Source of the DNA: Edaphochlamys debaryana
Taxonomy: Eukaryota > Chlorophyta > Chlorophyceae > Chlamydomonadales
Assembly: GCA_016858145.1 (NCBI GenBank)
Contig: JAEHOE010000232.1
Location: forward strand, 29,924 to 93,923
Length of the DNA stretch: 64,000 bases
Direction of reading: 5' to 3'
Both the position numbers and the translations under genes were made by a program. The notes beneath the pieces are model-generated. The model had not been told where the DNA came from. It did not search any database and saw only the letters and a program-made list of their open reading frames with translations. Shown here piece after piece: positions 35,001 through 45,050 of the stretch (the first letter of the stretch is position 1; every line of letters begins with the position of its first letter).

Positions 35001-36718
35001 GCGGGAGGAGGCGGCCAAGCAGCTGCGGTAGGGAGGGGGAGAGAGGGCAGGGGGGGGCGGACGAGGTGGCTGGGGAGCTCTTGGAACTGGGTCTGAAGAT
35101 TGGCCTCTTCCAACCGGTTAATCTTACGCCACTGCCCCCCGGCCACGCTCTCCCCCACCCCCCTAGGAAGCAGCGGCTCATGGGGGCCCACATGACCGAG
35201 GAGGACCTCCGCCGGGAGGAAGCCAAGCGGGTGCGGGGGGACGAAGGGGAGGGATTGGGGGTGGGGTGGGGCAGAGCTGGAGAAGAGGCCGGGGCATCGC
35301 GTTCTGCGCCTCGCGTTCTGCGCCTCGTCGGTTCCCGCCCCGCTCCCGCCCCCGCCCCCAGTGGGCGTCAGCGCCCTCACCGCAAGCCCGCTCCCACCCA
35401 CCCTTAACCCCCTCCGACCTGCCCCCCCCCCCCCCCCCCTCCCCTCAGGCGCGGTTTGATGCGGCGCAGTCGTCCCTGGTCTCATCCCTGGGGGTGCAGG
35501 GTGAGGGGGAGGGATGCAAGGGGGGTAAGGCGGCGGCCGGCCGGTGGGTAAGGCGGCGGCCGGCGAGCTCGATGTGCACCAAGGTCCAGATCGAGGGATG
35601 TTGTGGGCAGGCTCGGAACGGAGTCAACCTCAAGCCTCGCCCACAGAGCCTGCCCTCCCTTGCTGTCAACAATGCCCTCCCGTTCTCCACCCTTCACCCC
35701 CCCCCCCAACTCCCCACACCCTCAGGCTCCCTGGTGTGGTCTCTGGAGGGCATGCGGGAGGTGTACCAGGTGGGGGGGGGGGAATGGGCTTGGGGTATGG
35801 GGAGTGGGGCGGTGTAGGCGGGGTATGCAACTCATGCAAGGAATGGCTCCCTGGGGTTTTCGTCGAACCCGCCCCTGATCCATTCCCCCACTCCCCCGCC
35901 CCCCAGGTGGCTGCCTCCGGCGCCGCCTTCCTTCTGACCGGCAACCTGGCTGCCCCCGCGGCGGGGGCGCTGGCGGCGCAGGTGCTGCTGAGCACGTACC
36001 AGCGCCTGGGGCTGGTGCGGAGCATGAAGGTGGGGGGGGAGCGGGGGGGGGGGGGGTCAGCTAGGGGAGGGGGAAGGGGGAGGGAGGGGTTGCTGTAGGG
36101 GCTTGAGGGGAGGGCGGGAGGTTAGGGGAAGGAGGGTTGAGGGGACTGGGGAGGGCAGCGCGGGAGGTGTCTGGGAAAGAGAGCAGCTGTTGATTGATAG
36201 GGTGAGCGTGCGTAGTGGCTAGGAAGGCGCATCTGTGAGACGGTCGAGGCGTTGGGATCAGGGCCTCACGTGCCCTCGCCTGCCTACCCAGCCTTACGAC
36301 CCAATGCACGCCCCCACCCACCCGCCCGCAGCGGAGGGCCGAGGTGGTGGCGCGGCGGAGGGCCCTGGCGCAGCGCCAGGCGGAGGAGGAGGGGCAGCCG
36401 GGGGCGGCCGGGGCGGCCGCTACCGGGGCAGAGACGGCAGCGGCGGTAGCGGCGGAGGGGGCAATGGCGGCTTCGCACGCCGCAGACGGTGCCGCCGGGG
36501 GCGTGGCGACGGCAGTAGCTGTGGCGGGGGCGGTGGAGGCCGGGGCGCACAGTGGGGTGGGGCACGGTCAGGTGCACGCTGGGGAGGAGGCGGGGGCGGG
36601 GGTGGGGGCGGGGGTGCATGCCCACACGGAGGCCGAGGAGCTGGCACTGGTGGAGGCGGGCGGGGGGGCGGGGAAGGAGGAGGGCGGGGCGGGGGGAGGA
36701 GGGGGCGCCAAGGCATAG
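32095..36718 (+). CDS. CPBP (CAAX-protease-like) intramembrane protein, likely plastid
   Basis: Twelve exons join in phase to 733 aa: 32095-32920, 33128-33204, 33371-33422, 33567-33736, 34056-34103, 34352-34639, 34957-35027, 35167-35230, 35449-35500, 35726-35769, 35907-36029, 36332-36718. About 230 low-complexity Pro/Ala/Gly residues come first (transit peptide plus linker). Then come hydrophobic helices such as YWLLLLVQYGGLYGTAAVII and GLGLALMAPALVW. The helix ILVAVLADEMLYRATLLPL carries the CPBP motif 1 as D403-E404-x3-R408 (usual form EExxxR). The later helix LLTGNLAAPAAGALAAQ matches the NxxAP..H block of plant members, but Ala585 stands where a His is expected. Catalysis is therefore doubtful. 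The C-terminus is a charged Ala/Gly/Glu tail. A TGTAA lies at 37268, 550 nt downstream. Start codon is tentative. Confidence 0.75.
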
Positions 36719-39535
36719 GCGATGGTAGCCGCGGTGGCGAGGGGATTTGATTGCACGCACGCAGCGAGGCTGCAGGGGCGGCTGCGGCTTGAAAGAGGTT
36801 GCAAAGTGTTTTGGGACGCGTTTTGTGGTTGTACGGCTGTGCGTGGGACACGGGTGGACGGTCGCGTGCAGGTTGAGGTGGAGGAGGCGGCGAGACCGTT
36901 CCGGCGTCCCCCTGTTTTGAGCGGAGGCGGGCCGGGCATGGCCAATGCCGCCGCCCTTTTTGCCGCAGTGGGGGTCCGGGGCAGCGCTGTCCCAAATAGG
37001 ATTGCTTTGCGAGCTCACGTGTGCTATAGCGTTGTTTGTGTACGAGTGCGCACGTGTGGTGTGGTGTGTATGTATGGTGCAATCGCGGCGGGGCCTGCCG
37101 GCTGCGGTCAGGGTAATGAACAGGCAAGCGAGTGCGCAAGGGCACGGCCCGGGGAACCAGTCGCCTGCTGCCCAGGGCATACGGTCAGGGTTGGGCCGGG
37201 CAGTCGGGGCTGACGGGCAGTACATGTGGGCATGCCGATATGTGCGGTATCCATCAAATGTGTGCTGTGTAACGGTTTGCGTGTACCTTGCAAGGGTGGC
37301 CATCCCTGGCTTGTTGACGGATGGCGGAGGCCATGGGCGCCGCTCGCCCCAGCATGGGATGGCCAGCTGGCACATGTCGCACTGTACGCCAAACCTCATC
37401 ACGGGCCACGTCTCCCACTGCAGCCCATACGTGCGATCCAACCACGCTCACAGGGCATCATGCTCGATGACCGAGCCAAACACAAGCGGACCCTGCCTTG
37501 AGGGGTTAAGCCCCCTGACAAGCCTGGACAAGCGCATCTACCGCCTCTGTATGTATTGCGGGGATTGAAGCAGAAGGGCAAGGTCAGCAAGTGCGCGAGG
37601 GCACAGCCTGTCAGACCAGTCGCCTGCTGCCAGCCAACGGCATGGCAACGGAATGGCCTTGTTCAACTGCTCAAGGCGAGACGGAGCTGGCCCGGGGCCT
37701 TCCGGGGGGGCCGTTTTTTCAGCGCTTGGGGGGACGGCGGGTAAGATACCAGCCCTGCACAGGGGCCCTGGCCCTGCCGGTATGCCGCCCGCCGTCGGTG
37801 CCGAGCCGTTGGTAAATTGACTGGTCGGGCTCCAGTAACTTCACCGGGACACCGCTCCCTGCCCACCTCCACCTCCACCCCGGCCCCCAGCCTCACCAGT
37901 GCGGTGCGGCGGGGCTCGGTAACTTCATAATGAGGGGAGAGTCGCTCTCCCGCTGCCTCGACTTGACACGCCACGCTCTCTCGCTCGTGTATGCCCCAAC
38001 TGCATGCGCTGCTGGTTGGCTTGCCCCAGACTCCGCTCGGAGAGCGGAGCAGGGGCTACGCCTATGCGGTCACGTCGCAGTGCGTGCCCCGTTGGTGAAT
38101 CGCGAAAGTAGGAGAATTTGCCTAGTAGGAAGTTCTAGAGTCGTTGACGCGCTCGGGCGCTCGCGCCGCCAGGCGGTGCCGCAGTGGTAAAGCAAAGTGC
38201 CGTCTGAAGCAATGTGCAGGCCGCAGGGGCCGCGGGAATGAAGCCCTGGCGAGGGACGCGGGCGACCCGTTTGCGGACTGCCGACGCGTTTGCAGTGTTC
38301 TCCCGAGGCGCGCTTAAGCGCCTGCGACAAGCCGCTCGTGCCACGCATGCTGCCCTGACCCCCACCAGCAGCCTGAGGCCTCCCTCGCGCGGGCCCCTCC
38401 ATCCACCCTCACTGCCCCCACGTGGGCATGCAGCTGGTGGCAGACCTTGAAGTGTAGACGCAGCGGGATGCCCGTCAATACGTGTGGAGGGATACGTATG
38501 GGGGGGATACGTTCGATACGTGTCTCGAGCGCTATGGGGAAAGCAGGGGTTGGAAGGCAAGAGAGCTAGGAAGAGGCAAGGGAGGATGCAGGGTAGGGGA
38601 GCCAAGCGTGGGGCGACAGAGGAGGGGCCAGGGGGCCCAGTCAGGACGCGTTGTACTCAGTGGCCTCCCTCCCCCCCACCCCCCTTCCCCCCCCTTCCGC
38701 CCTCTCCTTCCACCCTTCCCAAGCTGGCACGTGACCCCGAAGGCCAATAACAAGACGCAGGCAGGCCACTCCTGGGGCTGCGACCCCATCCGTTCTATCT
38801 ATACTACCGACCCGCGCTTGGCGCTTGCCCCCTCGCCCCCCGGCATAACCTGCCCCAACCCTCGCCCACCGCTCTGGACCTTACGGCAGCATGCATACCG
38901 TGTTGGGGCTGCCTCCAGAGCAAGCGCCAAGGTCAGGATACATAGTCATCAGGAGCGGGGCGGTATCCATGGTGCGTGCGGCGGCGGCCGCAGCATCACC
39001 CGTGGGTGGCGATGGCTGGAGCCACGCCGTGCGGCGCTGGGGGGGCAAATAAATGCAACGTGCAACTAGCCGGGTCTGGCCCACCAGCCGGATGCGACAG
39101 GGTATATAAGCAACGAGCAAAGCAGTCCCGCCCAGGAATACCCCAGCACGTAGAGCGCATGTTACCTTCGATTACCTTCGGGGCCGTGGACAATGGGCGG
39201 TTACCGGCCATGACGTTCAGCTCTCCGGCGGCTCGCAAGGTATCCCACCACACGTATACAGACCTGTAGGTGACGGAAGAACCGCCGCAGCCAGGCGAAA
39301 GAGGCGTAGGAACTTCATCTAAGGCGCATGCCCGCATGGTGAAGCAAGCAGCGGAGCCACTAGCACACCCCAGAGCCGCCGGAGGAGCGTTGGACCTATG
39401 TATGGGCAAGAGGGGAGGGGCGAAGCAACAAGCCGGCAAGCGGCGACGAGCAGCCAGTACGGCGCTACGGGGTTTGTCAGTGGACGATGGTGGGTGCAAG
39501 CAGGACGGGGAAGGCAAAGTCCCGGGAGGGATGGC
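36719..39535. other. Gene-poor, repeat-bearing region left of the CACTA element
   Basis: No coding chain recognised. A degenerate direct repeat ending ACCAGTCGCCTGCTGCC occurs at about 37121-37172 and 37580-37631. Four GATACGT-like units sit at 38478-38520. A TATATAAG box at 39102-39109 could be a core promoter for an unseen transcript or part of an older repeat. Open frames up to about 207 codons here have no protein-like features. Confidence 0.5.
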
Positions 39536-39538
39536 TGA

Positions 39539-39573
39539 CACTATGGGGACGGGTCACCCACGTTACGTGCGTT
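39539..39573 (+). repeat. Left terminal inverted repeat of CACTA element
   Basis: Begins CACTATGGGGACGGGTCACC. It differs from the right end at three of 35 positions and is preceded by the TGA target duplication. Confidence 0.88.
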
Positions 39574-39584
39574 AGAGGGCACGT

Positions 39585-39880
39585 TGGAGCGCAGCGCAAC
39601 GCATGACCAACGCAGTCGCAACACACGTGCAACGCATGTCCAACACACAGCGTCGCTGGGCTCTCCTGGCTGGCAGTACGTTGCAGGCGCAGCCCTAACG
39701 CATCTTCTAACGCATGCCGGTGATCCACGTTACACCCAACGTATGCCGCAACGCACAGGGTTGCACGCGCAACGTAGCGCGTTGCCAACGTTCTGCGCTG
39801 CCAACGCTAGCCTAACGCGCCGCCGTGCCAACGTGTAGTTACGCAACGTGAAGTGTAACGCCCTTTGGGCTGGCAACGCT
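39585..39880. repeat. Left subterminal repeats of CACTA element
   Basis: About 20 dispersed copies of CAACGC, AACGCATG, CAACGTG and their reverse complements within 300 bp. The right subterminal region (about 42700-42874) carries the same motifs. Confidence 0.75.
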
Positions 39881-40101
39881 TCACAACTGTACGTTACAAG
39901 CTTCGCACGGTCCTAGTCCATCCGAGGGCCATCCGCACTCTCTGGTGTTGTCCCACCAGCACATCCAACCCCTAGCTCGAGGCTCCCAGCCACAGCCTCA
40001 GCCCCAAGGCAGGAGGCCCCCAGACCCAACAAGCCAGAGGCTCCCATCCAACCTCAGCCCTGAGGGCAGAAGGCCAGACCCATAAGCCAGGTCCAAGAGC
40101 C

Positions 40102-40291
40102 TTCAGCTCAGGCCGCTCTCCGAATCGCGCCATTATCTATCGCAAAGCCCTCCTCCCGTCCACCGCGCCTCCAGCTCAGGCCGCTCTCCCGCCCAAGCAA
40201 GGCGCCTCCAGCTCAGGCCGCTCTCCCGCCTAAGGCGCCTGCAGCTCAGGCCGCTCTCCCGTCCAAGGCCCCTGCAGCTCAGGCCGCTCCC
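40102..40291. repeat. Tandem repeat, about 34-bp unit
   Basis: Five copies of CAGCTCAGGCCGCTCTCC start near 40104, 40172, 40208, 40242 and 40274. The last four are spaced by 36, 34 and 32 bp. Inside the CACTA element. Confidence 0.75.
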
Positions 40292-40504
40292 CGCCGCCAG
40301 CCAGCAGTCCTGCGAGGGGCGGCGGGAGGGATGTAAGGGTGGCTCTTACTGAGGCTTTCGCAACCAGAGGGACTCGCGACCAGGAAACACAGCTCGAGGG
40401 CACCGCCTAACGGTCTCGACACAGATCCCGGATCCCGAGCCCTGCCTTTGCCCCTGGCGCACCTTGTCCTGAAGCACATGGCGGTTACAACCGCCGATTG
40501 TTGT

Positions 40505-42355
40505 AATACAGGAGGCGCAGGGGGCGCCAGAGGGAGACCGGGTGGCAGCGGCAGGGTTCACCACGGCGCCCAAGCATTTCCCAGAGCCGCCGAGGGACGG
40601 GAGCCCTCAGGCGGCGCCGGGGGGAGACCGGGGGGCAGCGGCAGGGTTCGCCACGGCGCCCAAGCATTTCCCGGAGCCGCCGAGGGACGGGAGCCCTCAG
40701 GCGGCGCCGGGGGGAGGACTGGGGGCAGCGGCAAGCCGCGCCACGGCGCCCACACATTGTCCAGAGCCGCCGAGGGCCCTGAGCCGTCAGGCGGCGCCGG
40801 GAGGAGGACTGGGGGGTAGCGGCAAGCCACGCCACGGCGCCCACACATTGCCCAGAGCCGCCGAGGGCCTTAGCCGTCAGGGGGCGCCGGGGGGAGGACT
40901 GGGGGCAGCGGCTAGCCGAGCCACGGCGCCCACACATTGTCCAGAGCCGCCGAGGGCCGGGAGCTGTCAGGCGGCGCCGGGAGGAGGACTGGGGGGTAGC
41001 GGCAAGCCAAGCCACGGCGCCCACACATTGCCCAGAGCCGCCGAGGGCCCTGAGCCGTCAGGCGGCGCCGGGAGGAGGACTGGGGACAGCGGCAAGCCAC
41101 GCCACGGCGCCCACACATTGCCCAGAGCCGCCGAGGGCCTCAGCCGTCAGGGGGTGCCGGGGGGAGGACTGGGGGCAACGGCAAGCCGCGCCACGGCGCC
41201 CACACATTGTCCAGAGCCGCCGAGGGCCGGGAGCTGTCAGGCGGCGCCGGGAGGAGGACTGGGGGGTAGCGGCAAGCCAAGCCACGGCGCCCACACATTG
41301 CCCAGAGCCGCCGAGGGCCCTGAGCCGTCAGGCGGCGCCGGGAGGAGGACTGGGGACAGCGGCAAGCCACGCCACGGCGCCCACACATTGCCCAGAGCCG
41401 CCGAGGGTCTCAGCCGTCAGGCGGCGCCGGGGGGAGGACTGGGGGCAGTGGCAAGCCGCGCCACGGCGCCCACACATTGTCCAGAGCCGCCGAGGGCCTT
41501 AGCCGTCAGGGGGCGCCGGGGGGAGGACTGGGGGCAGCGGCTAGCCGAGCCACGGCGCCCACACATTGTCCAGAGCCGCCGAGGGCCGGGAGCTGTCAGG
41601 CGGCGCCGGGAGGAGGACTGGGGGGTAGCGGCAAGCCAAGCCACGGCGCCCACACATTGCCCAGAGCCGCCGAGGGCCCTGAGCCGTCAGGCGGCGCCGG
41701 GAGGAGGACTGGGGACAGCGGCAAGCCACGCCACGGCGCCCACACATTGCCCAGAGCCGCCGAGGGTCTCAGCCGTCAGGCGGCGCCGGGGGGAGGACTG
41801 GGGGCAGTGGCAAGCCGCGCCACGGCGCCCACACATTGTCCAGAGCCGCCGAGGGCCTCGCCGTCAGGGGGCGCCGGGGGGAGGACTGGGGACAGCGGCA
41901 AGCCACGCCACGGCGCCCACACATTGCCCAGAGCCGCCGAGGGCCTCAGCCGTCAGGGGGTGCCGGGGGGAGGACTGGGGGCAACGGCAAGCCGCGCGAC
42001 GGCGCCCACATATTGCCCAGAGCCGCCGAGGGCCCTGAGCCGTCAGGCGGCGCCGGGAGGAGGACTGGGGACAGCGGCAAGCCACGCCACGGCGCCCACA
42101 CATTGCCCAGAGCCGCCGAGGGCCTCAGCCGTCAGGGGGTGCCGGGGGGAGGACTGGGGGCAACGGCAAGCCGCGCCACGGCGCCCACATATTGCCCAGA
42201 GCCGCCGAGGGCCCTGAGCCGTCAGGCGGCGCCGGGAGGAGGACTGGGGACAGCGGCAAGCCACGCCACGGCGCCCACACATTGCCCAGGGCCGCCGAGG
42301 GCCTTAGCCGTCAGGCGGCGCCGGGGGGAGGACTGGGGGCAGCGGCAGGGCGTGC
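40505..42355. repeat. Tandem array of about 20 units of 90 bp
   Basis: The landmark CCACGGCGCC recurs at 40561, 40651, 40741, 40832, 40921, 41012, 41102, 41191, 41282, 41372, 41461, 41550, 41641, 41731, 41820, 41908, (41997), 42087, 42176 and 42266. Spacing is 88-91 bp. From 40921 to 41461 variants repeat every third unit, giving a 270-bp higher-order period. The array is open in several frames on both strands. Unit length is not constant modulo 3, so the long frames shift between repeats and are not convincing protein genes. Confidence 0.93.
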
Positions 42356-42874
42356 CAGGGAGCCTTCAGACGGTCCAGAGTTGCCTAGCGCGGGAGTTGC
42401 CAGGACGGCGCCAGGCGGAGGCCGGGAGGCAGCGTTGGGATCTGCTCGGGGGCAGGTGGGCACCACTGGGTAGCTACCCATCAGCGGCCCCTGGAGCTCT
42501 ATCTATCCGCTTCCTACCACACGGCTTGCCGTTTGAGTAGTGCAGTGTTGCAAGCTTGCGCTTGGCACCAAAAGTCTACTTAAGTTCTGGTACGCGAAGC
42601 TGCACGCTACAGAGCTCTCAATGTATGAATGGCGGATGAGACAGAAGCTATCAGCGCTTGGAGCGACTTGGAGCGGCCGACCTCGCAGTTGCGAGCCGAC
42701 TTGCGAGCCGAGTTGCGACGTTGCATACGTTGCGGAGCACTGGGAGGTGCAACGCATGTAAGACAAGGCTATGCTTCTGGTCTACTTGTGCGGCCTTGCG
42801 TTGCGTGCGCAACACATAAGGCGTTGCGACACCAACGCAATCGCAACGTACCCCAACGCACGCAACGTACGCCC

Positions 42875-42909
42875 AACGCATGCAACGTGGGTCACCCGTC
42901 CCCATAGTG
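42875..42909 (-). repeat. Right terminal inverted repeat of CACTA element
   Basis: On the minus strand begins CACTATGGGGACGGGTGACC; followed on the plus strand by TGA at 42910-42912. Confidence 0.88.
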
Positions 42910-42912
42910 TGA

Positions 42913-45050
42913 GTGCCAGGGACCCCACCCTCCCGGACCACACAGGGCCGCAACGACGAGACGGGTAAGGTGCGCTGGGGGGGCAGCGCTCGGGGCCTCC
43001 TGCGCGCCCAGACGTACGGAGCCCAGTCCAGCCGGGGAAGTCACCTACCACCCTCGAGACGCCACCCGCTGTGCGGCGCCAGCTCGGCGCCCTGCCTCAT
43101 ACCGCCGCCGCGCGCGGTCGGTGGTCTGGCCCTGCCATGTATGGTACGACGGTCGAAGCGTGTACTGCGGTCGCATTGCGTTTAGCGCCCACTCAGGCTA
43201 CTGAAATGTACTTGACACTGCGCTTGACACTGCTATCTCACTTAGCATACACTTGGAGGAGCTTGTTACTTGAGGCACAACGACCGCTGCTGGCTGGCAA
43301 CCGTGCGGCATTGGCGCCATGGAGAGCCGACGGCCCTGGAGGCTGGGCTTCGCGCAGCTCTTTGCTGTCATATGCGTCACGAATCTGTCGCTACACGTTC
43401 AACGAGCAAACGCCTGTGAGTTTTGCGCCCGCAAGGAAAACCCATCGACTTTTGTATGAATGTATGGCGACATTGCCAATGAAAACGCGCGGTTTACGCT
43501 TCCAGCCCAGGTAGAGCGTGCGATAGCATACCGTAATGTATGTCTGTGGTGTCGGGGCTTCCAGCGATGCTAACGTCACCCGTCAACTCATCCATCCATC
43601 TTCGTCAACTTCACGCTTCACGCTTGCACCTTTGCTTGTATGGCTGTAAGACTGGCCATTAAAGACAATGATTCAACAGCCCGCAAGTCCACTGGCTGTC
43701 ACGTTTTTCTCATGAGTCAATGGGAAGTATGAGTCATTACACACTGTAAGCAGCCCGGCGCACCCACTAGGGCAGGGTGTCCAAAACGCCAAGCCTCTTT
43801 GGGGCCCTGAACTACTACTCTTTAAAGCATGTAAAAATAGCACCAGCTTCCCAGCTCCCAGCTGGTCAGAACCCTTACGTACAGGTAGTTCAATTGTTGG
43901 GCGGGTCTATCTGGGGGGATGATTTGGGGCCCAGACCCTCACTCTAGCACCCCCTGCTAGTGTAGACTGGCTCTAATGGCCTTCATATAGCGCAATGATG
44001 GCAGGTACCGCGTGTGGGCTCTGCCTCAAAACGAGTACCGGCTCCCTGGAGCACATACACCCCCACCCCGCCACTGCAGCCATCCCACCATTGCAGTCAC
44101 ATGATCCAAGGACATCGATGGATCTGTCGCCCAAGCCCTGGCCCCGCCCGGCCCCAGCAGCTGACCCCGTCCCAGGCCACCATTCCCCTCCATCCCCCTG
44201 CTGGCATTGAGTCGGGGCTGCTGGGTACTCACGTGTCGCCGACTGACGCTCAAAACACGGCAGTTGTGGCCGCTCAGCCTAATTGGCAAGATTATAAGCT
44301 ACATAGGTGCACTTAGGGCACTGCCGGCGTGTATTGGCGCTAAACGTGGGCATGCCGACCTTACTGCGCCCTCCTCCACAGGGCTGCACAGCCCCAGCCG
44401 TTCCTCCTATCAGCTTTTTGCTGCCCTGGTGAGGCTTAGATGCCTCCTTCGGGCCTCTGGGAGGCCTCACTCGCGCGACATGCAAGTGCATGTCGCGACG
44501 GCTCGCACACAACGTCGCTTCACGCTCCCGCAACTGCATATCTAGGTTTCCATGAGGCCATATATATGTGGCTTTAGAGGCAAGTTGGGCCTTAAACAAC
44601 CGCAGCGCTATGGCAAGTCCCGAAGTGCGCCCGGGCTGACTATATGGCCTGATTGGTCTTCATGGGGCGTGAATCGTTAGCCCAAGCTGCAACTAACCCG
44701 GTCACCATGCTTCTAGGTAGACCCTGGCGACCGACCTGGGGGTGGGAGGTGTGTGTGGGCGGGTGGGTTAATTAGGTGGGTGGGGACGCTTATGGGTGGC
44801 TCGCTGGGCATGCCCAAGGGGTGTGCGCAAGGGGTGTGTCCAACCGGGGATAATTTGAGAGCGGGGGCACTTGATCCTTGACCACCCAAAGCGCGCCGAA
44901 GGACACGGCCGGGGGGCAGCTGTATGTGGTGCGTTCCACATGTTGTCATTAAGAGCAACAACAGCGGGCTTGGGACACTTGCCTGAGGACCTGGCGTGCG
45001 CTACTTCGTTGCTGTCGCTGTGCATTATATGCAGGGGCGTGCCCACACAG
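42913..45050. other. Gene-poor region right of the CACTA element
   Basis: No phase-consistent exon chain recognised apart from the possible 5' end of the next gene near its right edge. GC content is visibly lower here (A/T-rich stretches near 43600-43850). A 147-codon open frame at 43071-43514 lacks recognisable features. A near-perfect palindrome lies at 44474-44497. Confidence 0.5.
44474..44497. repeat. 11-bp-stem palindrome with 2-nt loop
   Basis: CGCGACATGCA, then AG, then TGCATGTCGCG: a perfect 11-bp inverted repeat. Function unknown; could be a cruciform or a protein-binding site. Confidence 0.75.

Larger units (their letters stand above)
39539..42909. mobile_element. Non-autonomous CACTA (EnSpm/CMC)-type DNA transposon, 3371 bp
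   Basis: Both ends start CACTATGGGGACGGGT in inverted orientation. The terminal inverted repeats 39539-39573 and 42875-42909 match at 32 of 35 positions. The trinucleotide TGA flanks the element on both sides (39536-39538 and 42910-42912), the 3-bp target duplication expected of CACTA elements. Inside each end are many AACGCATG / CAACGT-type subterminal repeats in both orientations, typical of transposase-binding regions in this superfamily. The centre is tandem repeat DNA. No transposase exon or DDE-type sequence was found, so mobilisation would need an enzyme encoded elsewhere. Near-identical ends and an intact target duplication suggest a fairly recent insertion. Confidence 0.88.

Noticed and set aside
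34001..35485. 494-codon minus-strand open frame opposite the CPBP-like gene
   Set aside because: Shadow of GC-rich coding and intron sequence on the other strand; composition is low-complexity Pro/Arg/Gly.
36945..37568. 207-codon open frame right of the CPBP-like gene
   Set aside because: Cys/Val-rich stretch without motifs, overlapping a degenerate direct repeat; no companion exons.
40505..42355. CRISPR-like appearance of regularly spaced repeats
   Set aside because: The whole 90-bp unit is repeated, with no unique spacers, in a eukaryotic genome inside a transposon.
40542..42540. Long open frames (up to 498 codons) over the 90-bp array, on both strands
   Set aside because: They arise because the repeat unit lacks stops in several frames. 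Unit length varies from 88 to 91 bp, so the translated repeat changes frame between units, which a selected protein would not tolerate.
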